NCBI GenBank assembly: GCA_958450325.1
Contig: OY288253.1
Coordinates: 61,814,266-61,878,265, forward strand
Origin: Agrostemma githago
Lineage: Eukaryota; Streptophyta; Magnoliopsida; Caryophyllales; Caryophyllaceae
Length of the DNA: 64,000 bases
Direction: 5' to 3'
Below, one piece after another: positions 33,136 to 44,984 of the stretch. The stretch's first letter is position 1; each line of letters opens with the position of its first letter. The notes under the pieces are model-generated. The model did no database searches and was not told where the DNA came from. It saw only the letters and a list, made by a program, of their open reading frames with translations. The translations under genes and the position numbers were made by a program.

Positions 33136-33720
33136 ATGCCTTGGATCAAGAAATCTGTTGTTCGTCATGGAGTTCGCACTGTTACCTTCCTCTTCAAGGG
33201 GTTCTGGAGGCTAAGGTATGCCCGGGCGGCTTTTCGGGCCCTTCGCCGCAGCAGACATCCACGGCCCTATCCTCGCCGGAACGTCCGGAAGGCTTCCATT
33301 AGGGCAGGCAAGCGCCCTAGAAGATCCTCGCCCCCTGTTGTTCCCAGGTTCAAGCGCTGCCCTTAAGGAGGAGGGTGTTTTGATAGGGGTTGCCATGAGT
33401 GTTTCCCATGGCTGCACCCTGAACAGTTCGACCTTGACTGCTCTGATTCAGACTCTTCTCCGGGGTCAGGCCCCTCCTCTCCAGTGAAGAAAACGGGCTA
33501 CGGTACTTGTGAGGACTCCCAAACAGTTCCCTACGGCAGGGACTGGGACGTCAGCAGCCGGGACTCTGGAGATAGTGAGGGTCTTGGCTGCTCGAGCGAC
33601 AGAGACGAGGGCGGACTCCCTGACGATCCCTTCAAGGACTCCTCTGACTGGGATTGGGGATCTGACATAGGAGATCAGGGCAGCCTTGGGGACTATTCCC
33701 CGGACTTAGATGATGACTAG
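33136..33720 (+). pseudogene. Small antisense gene 1 of the nested Tat element, unknown function
   Basis: A single frame from ATG 33136 to TAG 33718-33720, interrupted by one TAA at 33364-33366. The first part is very basic (FRALRRSRHPRPYPRRNVRK, Arg-rich). The second part is acidic and rich in Ser, Asp and Gly (DLDCSDSDSSPGSG, SSDWDWGSDIGDQG, ending DLDDD). A TATA box precedes it. The sharp basic-to-acidic split in one protein of about 194 residues is unusual. No family is recognised. It could be a second exon set of an antisense transcript or a decayed protein gene. Confidence 0.5.
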
Positions 33721-34040
33721 GCCTGCTTGCAGGGTGCAGGCGTGTTGAGCCGGAAATCCAGGCTCCTTTTGTATTTTCTTTCTTTGCTAAGTACGGCATG
33801 TAACTTGTCCATTTTTCCTCAAAGTTAATGAAAAATCCGAGCGGCTTTGTTACTTGTTGTTTGTTGTGTTTTTTTTTTAATGCGGGGATGACGTCGTTAG
33901 GTGACCATCCTTCTGACACTTTTTGCTTTTTCGAGGCCCTTCTTGGGAAGGGGTGAGTGGCTCGTGTTCAAAGCACGACACGTGGGGCAGTTTGTTGGGG
34001 AAGTATTGCCAGAGAGGCGGCCCTTTGGCTTCCTGGGCTT

Positions 34041-34047
34041 TATATAA
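34041..34047 (+). promoter_or_regulatory. TATA box of antisense gene 2
   Basis: TATATAA in GGGCTTTATATAAGCCCC, about 215 bases before the ATG at 34260. The flanking bases are also palindromic. Confidence 0.55.
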
Positions 34048-34259
34048 GCCCCTTTTTCCCCTTTATTTCCTTCTTTCGTATTTTCCGAAATTTGAATCCC
34101 CTTTCATACTTCTAAACTCTCTTTGCTGCTGAGAACTTCATAAGACCGAGGAGCGCCCACTATCACATTTCCCAGCGACGACCATCGTTCTAGGTTAGAA
34201 TCTTTCCTTAAATCCTCGCCTTTTTCCTTTTCCTCGATACTTTTTCTTCATAAACCAAC

Positions 34260-36252
34260 ATGTCTCGCGTTCGTGCTCTTTCTTTTGGTCCATTGCCTAA
34301 GAGGACTGAGGGTAGAGATGAGAGTAGACATGACCTAGCCTCCTCTTCTGGGGTTAGGCCCAATGAGGAAGACCGCTTTGAAAGGGGGGGAGGTGCTGAA
34401 TCCCCCGAACCTGCTCCCTTCGACGTCGTTGATTCTGACGATGAGGCACTGGACGTGGACCCCTCCACGATTTCCGGCCCCCTTATTCCCAGGGAGAAAG
34501 GGAGAACTTATTATCTGGACAAGAAAAAGTACTTGATCCCTCTGAAAACCTACCCCGAAGCCAAGAACATAGACTTAATTTTAGAAAGTAATGCTGCTGG
34601 GGAGATTGAGAAGTTTTATAATTTCGGGGAGGGATATACGGTCATAGTTCCAGGGGAGAAGGACACAGTATGCTGCCCCCCTGATGGTTGTGTGGCTGTT
34701 TATCATAAAAGCCTGGAATTCGGCCTGCGATTCCCTCTCCACCCCTTCCTGGAGGAGACCTTCAGAAGGATGAATGTGGCCATAGCCCAACTGACTGCCT
34801 CAGCCATTAGGTCCCTGATAGCCTATACCTGGACCTGCCTTTTTCATGGTGAGGGGCCTTATATTAACGCCCTTCGTTTTATGGTTGGGCTGCAAATGGT
34901 GTCTTCGTCAGGGGGAGATGGTTCCCCTGGGTACTGGTCCCTCCAGAGGCAGAAAAAATATGCTCTAGTCTGGCCGGCTTTAAGTAGCCTGAAAGACTGG
35001 AAAAACAATTTTGTGTATGTACATAGTGTTTCCGGGTATGCAAGTTAAGAGGCTAGGCTTGAGCGAAGAGTTTGTCATTATTTCGAAGCGTCCTTCCCTT
35101 TCTTCAAATTTCAAGAAAGGGGAAAAAAGTTTAATGAGGCTTGTAAAGGATCTCTCTGCTGGCCGGAGGCTCCCTCTTCCTCCACGACTGCCGTCAGCAA
35201 AACCGGCGACTCCTTCCCCTAGTCTCCAGGATGGGGAGGTTGAGGTTACCTCAGGGGCCACTCCTTCCCCTGGATGTAGGCAGGGTGACTCTCCAGCTGG
35301 GACTCGTATTTCCCAGGGATCGCGTCCCGCGAATTCTGAGGGGACTGGGGAGAGTGTTCCCCTGGAGCTGAGAAGGAAAAGGGATAGGGAGCCCTCAGGG
35401 ACTACTCCTGTGGTGGACTTGGAGGCTGATGTTGATACTTTTGAGGCAAAACGCCCTCCTCGTGACATTCCGAGCACCCTTTTTCCGGAGGAAAACACGG
35501 AGTTTTACTATACTGCCGGCGACAGTGTAGACGTGTCGGGCCTGCTTTCCGATTCTGGCGCCGTTTTGGCCGACCGTCTTACTAAGTCTGTGACTTCGAC
35601 TTCCCACCAAGTAATTCAATATATCTAGCGTACCTCCAAGGTGTTGCTGGCATTTGCTGAGCTGGCGGCTCGCAGCCGCCTGAGCGATGAAGAGCTGACT
35701 GTTACACCCGGGGCTACCCCTCCTAACCGTCTGGCTATGGTTGAAAGGGATATAGCCTTGATAAATAATTTGAAAGATAAGCTGGCGAAGCAGGAGAGCG
35801 AGCTAGAGGAGGCGAAGAATCAGGCAGGCCAGTGGAAACTTCAAGGGGAGAAGGCTGTGAGGGAAGCATCCAAGTTTGAGGCTGAGCTGAAGGAGAGTCG
35901 CCTGGCGATGGAGCGAGCTACCCTTTCTCTGGCTGAGATGAAGCACCTCAAAAGGAGGACAAATGATTTGGAGGAACGTCTGTCTAAAGCTGATTCAATC
36001 CTTGAGCAGGCCAAGAGTGAATGGAAGAAGGAAAAGGATGCCCTATTAGAGGAGAATGAAGCTGCGGTGGACTCAAGTTTTGAGAGCGGGGCCAACTCTT
36101 CCCTGGAGCTGGTGATGGAGGTGATTGGGGAGATGTTCCCTGTTTTTGACGAAGAGGCCTTCCGAAATCTTTACTCTACCAAAAATGAGGCTCGGGCAGC
36201 CAAACCTCCTGAGGCGGTTGCTGGTCCTAGCCAGGATGCTCATAATGTTTAG
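34260..36252 (+). pseudogene. Antisense gene 2 of the nested Tat element (Transposase_28-like, coiled coil)
   Basis: Starts MSRVRALSFGPLPKR. The segment from CCPPDGCVAVYHKSLEFGLRFPL through TFRRMNVAIAQLTASAIRSL resembles PF04195 (putative gypsy-type transposon domain). A frameshift near 35015-35030 is needed to pass from KDWKNNF to the next frame (VFPGMQVKRLGLSEEF). A linker rich in Ser and Pro follows, then a TAG at about 35626-35628. From 35641 a long coiled coil (LAKQESELEEAKNQAGQW, LEERLSKADSILEQAKSEW) runs to the stop at 36252. The domain order (PF04195-like, linker, coiled coil) is that of the extra gene in Grande-type Tat elements. Its function is unknown. Despite the family name it is not a DDE transposase. 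Confidence 0.75.
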
Positions 36253-36419
36253 ATTTTCTCGAAATAACTCTGTTTTTTGTGTTGAGCCTTTGCTATGGCC
36301 AGTCGTCTGTAATATTTAGTTTCTTTGGATCTTTGCCTTGTTTTTTTTTTTGGTGAAAACATTTTATTCTCCATGGATCTGCTATGAAATGTTTTTTCTT
36401 GTTTCAGTCTGCTTTTTTC

Positions 36420-36960
36420 CTTCCTTTGGGTATGGCCTGATCCTGGCTTCTGGTTGAAGTCCAGAGGCTTGCCCCCTGCCCGTCTGGGGGCAGGAAGGGG
36501 AATCTACGTTTTTTATACAAGGCTGGGAGGCCTGCCCTCAGTCCCTGTTGGTTGGGCGTAGCCTGGCCTGTCCCTGGCTTCTATTTGAAGTTCAGGAGGC
36601 CTGCCCCCTGCCTGCCTGAGGGTTTTTGCGTTTTTTATACAAGGTTGGGGGAATTGCCCCCAGTCCTTGTTATTTGTGTGTAGCCTGGCCTGTCCCTGGC
36701 TTCTGCTCGAAGTTCAGGGGGCCTGCCCCCCTGCTTGCCTAGAGGTAGGCAGGGGGGCTTTTTGCGTTTTTTATACAAGGTTGGGAGAATTGCCCCCAGT
36801 CCTTGTTATTTGTGCGTAGCCTGGCCTGTCCCTGTCTTCTGCTTGAAGTTCAGGGGGCCTGCCCCCTGCCTGCCTAGAGGTAGGCAGGGGGGCTTTTTGC
36901 GTTTTTTATACAAGGTTGGGGGAATTGCCCCCAGTCCTTGTTAGTCCGGCGCATGGGGCC
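36420..36960. repeat. GC-rich tandem repeat, 3-4 units of about 125-138 bp
   Basis: The landmark TTTTTTATACAAGG recurs at about 36508, 36631, 36768 and 36904. Units contain CTGTCCCTGGCTTCT, AGTTCAGGGGGCCTGCCCCC and CCTGCCTAGAGGTAGGCAGG, which can form strong hairpins. It lies between the antisense gene end and the integrase end (convergent 3' ends). Confidence 0.8.
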
Positions 36961-37233
36961 TGCTCCCTTCCTGCCCAGAGGTAGGTAGAGGGGTTTAAAA
37001 TTTTTGTTGGGGGGGTCCATTTTCCTTTGTTCTGGCAACAGGGGGGCCTCCCCCTATTGCCCCCTGCTCGTTTGTGTGTGAGAGCGCAAGTTTAAACAGA
37101 CAACGAGTATGAACTCTTGAGCTTTGTATTATAAAAAAACTTGTTTAAACATAGGGGTGGTCGGACCTGTCGACATTTCATTCTGATCTTTCTCCGCCAG
37201 TATTTTTCTAAGGACGAGATTTTCTTAACTTGG

Positions 37234-40200
37234 CTAAACATAGTATTTTTTCAGGGTGTCGGCGTTCCAGTGTGCGCCCAGCTCTTGGCCTTCAGGGTTG
37301 AAGATTCTGTATGTGCCTGGTCCCAAAATCTGGGTCACCTGATATGGGCCTTCCCAGTTGGCACTTAGCTTGCCATGCTCCCTGGATCTTCCCACAGCCT
37401 GTGTTTTTCTTAGTACCAGGTCGCCTATCTGGAAACTTCTCTCATGTACCCTTTTGTTGTATGCTTTTCTCATTCTTTGTTGATAGGCGGCTATGTTGAC
37501 GCTGGCCTCTTCCCTGACTTCATGGACCAGGTCTAGGGCTTCGGTCATCGCTGCATCATTGTCATCCCTGTTGTACGGCTGAGACCGTAAGGTAGGAACT
37601 CGTACTTCGATGGGTAATAAAGCTTCTGCTCCATACACCAGACCAAATGGCGTCTGACCTGTTGATTCCTTTCTGGTGGTCCTTATTGACCAAAGTATAC
37701 TTGGTAGCTCGTCTGCCCACCTTCCTTTGAGATCATCCACCATCTTTTTGAGCCCATTTAGGATCTGCTTGTTGGCGGCCTCGGCCTGCCCATTGGTTTG
37801 GGGGTGGCAGACGGCAGAGTAGGCGACTGTTATTCCATGCCCTTCCAGCCAGGCTCTTAGGGGGTCGTTATCAAACTGTCTCCCATGATCAAATACCATC
37901 ATTTTTGGCAGGCCAAATCTGGTCATGATGTTTCTCCAGATGACCTTTCTGACTGCAGGCTCAGTGATGTTAGGGACTGCCTCGACCTCAACCCACTTTG
38001 TAAAGTAGTCAATTCCTACGATAAGAAACTTTCGTCCTCCCGTGGCCGCAGTAAAGAGGCCTAATATGTCCATCCCCCATTGAGCGAAAGGAATGGGAGA
38101 TAGAATTGGTCTGAGTTCTTGGGCTGGGGCATGAATCGATGGGGCGAAGAGTTGGCATTTTCTGCATTTTCGGGTTAAGTCCCTTGCATCTGCTAACATG
38201 GTAGGCCAATAGTAGCCTGCCCTTAGGGCTTTGTGGGCCAACGATCTTCCTCCAATGTGATGCCCGCAGATCCCTGAGTGGATGTCATCCAAAACTTCAG
38301 CGGTCTACTCTGCCCTCAGGCATCTGAGCAGGGGGAAAGTGAAGGATTTCTTGTATAGTTCTTCATTGACTATTATGAACCACGCTGCTCTGGTTTGCAC
38401 TTTCCTTTTTTGCACTGGATCAGATGGTAGGGTGCCATATTTTTTGAACTGAATGAGGGGGGTCATCCAGCTCTCTTGCTCCTCTTCGATGATGTTGACT
38501 GCCTGACAGGTGGCAGTGGATTTCTCCTGTACAACATCTACCCAAACTGATCTTCTTATGTCCTGTAGGCTAGAGCTGGCCAGTTTTGACAGGGCGTCTG
38601 CTCGATTATTCTATGATCGGGGTATTTGCCTGACTTCGTAGGACTTCAGGTTTGACAGTTCCTGTTTCACCTTTTCTAGGTAGGCGGCCATGGCCTGGTC
38701 CCTAGCTTCATACTCTCCGTTGATTTGATTGGCAATGAGCTGAGAGTCAGTCGCTAGTATAATCCACTCTGCGTCTGCTGCCTTAGCTAGATTTATCCCT
38801 GCAAGTACGGCCTCATATTCTGCCTCGTTGTTTGATGCGAGGAAGGTGAATCTGAGCGGGGCTGGTCAGTATGACACCCGCCCCTGCACCATTGGCCGTT
38901 GAGGACTCGTCAGTGTATACTATCCATTCTCCGGCAGGGGGCTCTTCTTCCCTTGAATGAGAACATTCAGCCAGGAAGTCTGCCAAGGCCTGTGCCTTGA
39001 TGGCTGTCCTGGGTTGGTACGATATCCCCAGTCCGCTCAACTCAATTGCCTATTTTAGCAGCCTCCCTGACTTTTCAAATTTTTCCAATATCTTTTCTAG
39101 TGGCTGGTCGGTGAGGACCACAACAGGGTGCGCGCCGAAGTAAGGCCTGAGTTTTCTAGCTGCTATGATGACTGCGTAGGCGGCTTTCTCTACCAAGGGA
39201 TAGTTTCTTTCAACTGCCCCAGGGCGTGACTTACAAAGTAGATGGGCTGCTGTGAGCCTGCTTCCTCTCTCAGAATGACTGCGCTTACCGTTGAATTGGT
39301 GACAGCAATGTACAGGTATAGTTTTTCTCTGGCTACTGGCCTTGCCAAGGTAGGGAGTTTTTTCAGATGTTCCTTCAGTTGTTCGAAGGCTTTCTTTTGC
39401 TCGTCTTCCCATTTGAACTGTTTATTGCCTTTTAACTCTTTGAAGAAAGGGGTCGATTTGTCTGCTGATCTGGCGATGAAGCGAGCCAGGGCAGCCATCC
39501 TGCCTGTCAGCCGTTGTATGTCCTTTATAGTCTTGGGCTCTGGGAGGTCCAAGACTGCCTGAATTTTCTCGGGATTGGCGTCTATTCCTCTAGAGCTGAC
39601 TAGGAATCCTAAGAATTTGCCAGATCGGACTCCGAACGTGCACTTTTTTGGGTTCAACTTCATTTTGTAGGAGCGCAGGGAGGAGAAGGTTTCTTGCAAA
39701 TCCGCCAGGTGCTCCCTGTCTCCTTTGCTTTTGACAATTGCATCATCGACATAGGCTTCTAAGTTCCTCCCCTTTTGATTTTCGAAGACCCTGTCCACCA
39801 ACCGTTGATAGGTGGCGCCTGCATTCTTCAGTCCAAACGGCATCATCTTATACATGTACGTTCCATGGCTGGTTATGAAGGCGCACCTCACCCTGTCAGG
39901 CTGCCAGAGGTACACTTGATGGTACCCTGAGAATGCATCTAGAAAACTCAACGTGGTGTATCCACTGGTGGCATCTACCAGTTGGTCTATTCTGGGCAGG
40001 GGGTAGCAGTCCTTTGGGCAGGCTTTGTTAAGATTTGTGAAGTCCACGCACATTCTCCTTGCGCCTGACGACTTTTTTACCATCACAACGTTTGCCAACC
40101 ACTCGGGGTAATCGCAGACTTCGATGAAATCTGCTTTCAAGAGTTTTTCTATCTCCTCTTTTATCGCCATGTCTTTTTCTGCGGACATATTTCTTTTCTT

Positions 40201-42940
40201 CTGCTTTACAGGGCGGGCCTCCGGATTAACGTTCAGCTTGTGAACGATAAAAGTCGGGTCGACCCCTGGCATCTCGTCTGCCGAGTAGGTGAACACGTCC
40301 CTGTTTTCTCTCAAGACTGCGATCAACTCTTTCTGGTAGGACTCTTCTAGGTCGGCCCCTATGAGAACCTGCCTCCCTGGTTCTAAGTCCACCAGCATGC
40401 TTTCCCCTTCAGGTTCCAGGTGGGTTGTTGTTTGCTGAGCAGCCAGGAGTTCACCCTCCCTGCTGGGGGAACTATTGGCTTTTCGTTTTCCCTTTCTTTC
40501 CGTTTCATGGGCTTGCAGGGCCACAGAATAGCAATGTCTGGCTGACTCCTGGTCCCCGTAAACTTTTCCTTCCATGCCAAAGTCTGTCACATAGGCTATG
40601 GTGAGGGCCCTGATTGATATGGCGGCTTTGATTTCGTCCAGGGTGGCCCGCCCTATCAGGATGTTGTATGCAGACTTTGCATCCACCACCACAAATGACG
40701 CCCTGACATTCCTGGCAGAGGCCCCTTCCCCGAACGTTACTGGCAAGTCGATAATCCCCATGGGAAGTACGCCTGCCCCACTGAACCCATACAGAGATCC
40801 AAGGGCCGGCTTAAGGTGTCTCTTTTCTAAGTTCATTCTTTCAAAGGCGTCCTTGTATAAGAGGTTCGTGTAGGCTCCAGTGTCCACCATGCACCTCTTG
40901 ACAATGTGATTGCTAATCTCAAGAGTCAAAACCAAAGGATCACTGTGTGGGTATATTACTCTCCCTGCGTCTTCAGGGGTGATGCTCAGGGTCGTGCCCC
41001 TCGGGCTTCCTGCCCTCTCGGCGTAGCAAATCTGATTCCGTAATTCGCGGAACTGGCTTTTCTGGCTTCGTCTGCTTGTTCGTCCCTCTGCATCCCCTGA
41101 CACTACATGAATTATCATGCGATTTTGGGCCGAACCCTCAGGCTTGTCTGCCGCCTCCTTTTGGGATTTGTTCCTTGCTGCATAGTTACTCAGCCAGGCG
41201 TTTCTTATGAGCTTTTCTATCTCATCTTTTAAGTGCCGGCATTCCTCAGTGGTGTGGCCTATGCAATCATGGAACGTGCCGAATTTTTTAGGATCCCCCT
41301 TCGGGCTGCGCGGCTTATTCGGGCGATTCCATTTTGCTGTTTCCTTCTCCAGCTCAAAGATCTCTGCCCTCGGCCTGTTGAGGGTCGTGCATGTAGCTGT
41401 CAAACCTTGGCTGGTAAGCTGTGCGCTCTTTCTTGGGGGTATCCGCCTCCTCTTTCTGTTTGCCTGGTTCGTTCCTGCCACGTCCACCCTGCGGTCCCCC
41501 TTGCGGCCTTGCTTGGCCTGCAGGGGTGTCCGGCAGGCTGTGAAACTCTTCCTGCAGAATGAACCCTTCGGCAATTTTTCTGGCCTTGGCCAAGGTTTCA
41601 GGTTGGACCCTGATCATCTGGTTCTTCATCTCCCCTGGGAGCAGGGAGATTGTCAGGGCGTAGGCAGCAGTTGAATCATCAATCTCCCTGACTTGTTGGT
41701 AGGACAAGTCGAATCTCTTTAGGTACTCCCTGACGCTCTCGCCCTTGTTCTGATTTAAGGTCATAAGGTCAAACCGAGTGAGCCGTCTCCTCTTGTTCCC
41801 TGCGTATTGTTCAAGGAATGCCTCGGCTAACTCTATAAAGAAGCTGATCGACCCCTGGCGAAGGTCCCTGAACCATCCCTGTGCAAGTCCTACAAGGGTG
41901 GTTGGGAAGATTTTGCACCAGATTGCATCATCCACATCATACACGCCCATGTAACTTTCAAATGCCGCCAGATGGTCCTCTGGATCCGTAATCCCGTCAA
42001 ACTTGACTGTGGGCATTTTGATCTTCGGGATGGGATACTCTTGTACGTCAGGATGGAGAGGAGTCTTCGTGGGCCTGCCTACCACCCGTGACCTGCTTTC
42101 CCCAGACTGGTTACCGTGGACATCCCACTGTCTAGGGGCCGGTTTCCTCGTACTTGGGGAGCGGTGCTTTGGTGGTCGCCTGCTCGTTGCCTCGTCCTCC
42201 GTGTCAGGGGAGGGTTGTCTGGACCGCTTTCTCCGGGACTGACTGAGGTTGTCATCCTGGTGATACCTTGACTCGAGCGGCTGCCCCCGATTAAGCCTAG
42301 ACTGCAGGCTCTGGGACAGCCCTGGAGCTGGCTGTCATTTTACTGCTGGCGTTAACCTGGAGAAGACTCCGCCCTGCTTTTCTCCCAGGCGTTTAGACGC
42401 AGGCTCCCTGTGCCTCATTCGATCCTGCAGTCCCTGAGACAGACCCTTCTTCTCCCTGGACGCGGACTCCGTAGTGTGTATAGAGAACGCCTGTTGTTGA
42501 GCAGGCGGTTCCTGGCTGCCTGCTGTGATACGCCTCTGTACCTGTGCGTATACTTGAGTTGTTCTCCTTGCTTTCCTCTGGGCGTTTCTGGCGGTGGTTC
42601 GCTTCGTACCCCCAGCCCCCTCTCTGCTCACTGAGCGGGGCTGCCTGGGGGTCGTTGCGACCCTGCCTACTAGGTCTTCAGGGGTAAACTCCTGGTTGAG
42701 CATTGCGGAGAAGAAGGCAGCTGTCTGTACCATCTGAGATGGGGTTAAGTTCAGGGTGTGCCTTGGATGTGCCCCCTGCCCTGGTGCCACAGCTGTATTT
42801 GGCATGCCCAGGAGACTGGTTCCTCCTACCCCCGGGATCGTGGGGGCAGGAGCCCTCTCTGGCTGCGGCATGCCGTATAGGGGGGTCACCGGTGGGACCG
42901 TCGGACCTACCCCTACACTAGCGTCAACAATCTCAGGCAT
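37234..42940 (-). pseudogene. Ty3/gypsy gag-pol polyprotein (Tat lineage)
   Basis: Starts MPEIVDASVGVGP at 42940. The gag core (MPTVKFDGITDPEDHLAAFES, FLEQYAGNKRRRLTRFDLM, GESVREYLKRF) lies at about 42010-41700 and a retropepsin region (VDTGAYTNLLY) near 40880. Reverse transcriptase follows, with YVDD at 39753-39742, then RNase H (VYTDESSTANGAGAGVILTS near 38900) and integrase (an HHxxxxxxxC..C zinc motif region, WGMDIL, FDHGRQF, HPQTNGQAEAANK) ending KKYYV at 37234. Breaks: TGA near 42335, frameshift near 41390 at the gag/pol border, frameshift near 39225, TAG near 39050, frameshift near 38875, TAG near 38613 and TAG near 38308. The integrase part is an intact frame from 38292. It cannot produce active proteins. 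Confidence 0.92.
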
Positions 42941-43016
42941 GATTGCCTCAATTGGTTAGTTTTTGTATTTGGGGATGGTTGAGTTTATGTGGGTAATTCG
43001 TGGATACAACCAGATC

Positions 43017-43034
43017 TCCCCACAGACGGCGCCA
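43017..43034 (-). other. Primer-binding site of the nested Tat element
   Basis: On minus, TGGCGCCGTCTGTGGGGA starts three bases after the LTR. The first nine bases match the complement of the tRNA-Asp 3' end as used by several plant gypsy elements; the remainder deviates. Confidence 0.7.
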
Positions 43035-43037
43035 AAT

Positions 43038-43725
43038 TGTTCCGGTATCGGAAACAATTAACCCGACTACGAATTCGAGTTTCTAAGATGTAATGCTTCT
43101 AATGTGATGATCGCTTAATTTCTTTTGGTCTCCCCTTCTTTTCACTCCGATGATCGGACCTCCCCGGCGAGAGTGATCTGCTCCCTGCACAGTGAACGCA
43201 CAGGGCCTCGGAGGTGTCCGAGGGAACCCTCTCTGATGCCTAAGTCAGTCCGTGAAAATGCCTTAAGAAACCTAGTTCGTGAGGAGCTAGGCGGCGGTTT
43301 TTGGAGTGAAAGTCTAGAGAGAGAAAATCCAACCCCTTTCTTTTGGGAAATGGAAGAGTATTTATACCTTCCCATAAGAGAGGGAAGTAGAAGGAGGATG
43401 GGTGGATGAGGGGGTGACAAGTGGCTTCACCTCATCCACCCATTCTCATTTACCTTAGGCGAAATGACGAGGGGGTCCCTTGGTGGTCCATGCCATGCCT
43501 GTGGAGATTTCCCCGGAGGACAGGCGGGTAGGGGTTATGTGAAGGCTGGGTTGAGCAGGCCGCATCGCCCTGCCGGGCAGGCGGTTGTCTGAAGTTGTCC
43601 CCAGTGGGTTCTCTTTTTAGTGATTTTGCTCCGATTGTCTGCCGGGTTGGTTCCCGGGTTCCTTGGGTTGGGTCTTCTGGGCGCCTGCTTAGCAGGCGGC
43701 CTGGAGCAGGCTACCGACCCTCATC
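43038..43725 (-). repeat. 5' LTR (in element orientation) of the nested Tat element
   Basis: Second LTR copy, lacking the final base at the right border. Differs from the other LTR by a modest number of substitutions. Confidence 0.9.
43359..43366 (-). promoter_or_regulatory. LTR TATA box of the nested Tat element
   Basis: TATAAATA on minus in the 5' LTR, upstream of the PBS and gag. It probably drives the gag-pol transcript. Confidence 0.6.
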
Positions 43726-44984
43726 GGTAAATCGTCAAACGTGGAAAAATTCATTTCCACAATTAAATTTTTCAGTAAATATAAATGTTCGATAAAATTA
43801 TTCTTAAATCAATATCTTGTTGATAATTTATGTTGCATGAGTGAAATCATTAGTTTTACGGAGTATAGATTTTTGTCACCTAAATTCATTTTACAAATAA
43901 ATAAATAAATAAATAAATAAATAAAATTAGGGAGAAGAGGAGTCCGTATGAGATCATTAAGATCTTAGGACTTTAGATTTTAATATTAGGTTATGCTTTG
44001 TGATTAGAGTTAATTACATTTATTTGGTGCTAATGATTATCGTTTAGATATATGTTGCTAATCAGAGTTGCATGTTAATTATTTGTGATTAATTTTACTT
44101 ACATTCATATATGTTTGCATGTGAATTTAGATGTAAACTAATAGGTAAAAGATCAAATTTTCTTTCGAGTCTTGTTTTATTTTGAGTGACTCTAGTGACT
44201 CTATCTCTAGAAAGGTAATTTTGCAAGTTTCCTTAATTTGATGAAGTAAATGATTAACTATTTAAGTAAAAGGATTAGTAGTAATATACTAGTGGGCTGC
44301 GTGCCTGCGTCCTAGCCAAGTTGTCTAGGATAGATTTTTGACAAATTTTTACTCCATAGTACACCTATCTTTGTCTCATTAAAAAGGTATGACTTTGTTA
44401 AAGAAAATTTCTCAAAAACGATCATAAGCAATTTTATGTATTTCGTCTCAAAATTTGTACTAATACATGTTAGGTAGATTTTGTAGTGATTTGGCTCTTT
44501 GGAGCGTCATAATTTACTTTCCGCTTTCCAAAAAGTGAAAATTTAATATTTGGTTGCGAGACTGGACCTCCGTCACCCCAAATAATGTAATATTAAAAGA
44601 CCTAGCTTATTTTCTTGTAAGTAGGTTAGAATTTTAGGACCCTGGCAATTGTTTAGGCCCGACTCACGATATCGCTAGACCCACATTTCACTAATATGAG
44701 TGAATCATCGTAGTATAGGTACTTAAAAAGAAACTGTGCTCGTATCATTTTAAGACACGATTTAAGTTTTTAACAAATACGGAGTACTATTAAACAAAAT
44801 AAAATTTTGACTTTTTAAGGACTTCGTCAAAACCGTCAAATATGCCTAACTTTTTCAGCTTTTTAAAAGTCGGGGCATATCTATCAAATAATTGTCGTTT
44901 TTCATACAGACAAAAGTTTTTATCAATTCTTTGAGATTCTATGGTCAATATTGGAATCTTTTCCCCTAACTTATCACGTATTTT

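Larger units (their letters stand above)
32092..43725 (-). mobile_element. Tat-lineage Ty3/gypsy retrotransposon, complete but degenerate
   Basis: LTRs 32092-32780 and 43038-43725 (about 689 bp, TGTTCCGG...CCCTCATCA on the plus strand). Coding is on minus: PBS next to the right LTR, gag-pol 42940-37234, then two genes on the opposite strand and a GC-rich tandem repeat before the left LTR. The antisense gene with a Transposase_28-like domain is typical of Grande/Cinful-type Tat elements. It sits in the LARD left LTR between AATTTCGGTGG and GGTAAATCG; a clean TSD is not preserved. Confidence 0.9.

Noticed and set aside
33211..33417. Minus-strand open frame over antisense gene 1
   Set aside because: Shadow of the GC-rich plus-strand frame; no motif and no promoter.
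32082..43735. Perfect 5-bp target duplication for the nested Tat element
   Set aside because: Left flank ends CGGTGG and right flank starts GGTAAA. Compared with the empty site in the right LTR, a few bases are lost, so no clean TSD can be claimed.
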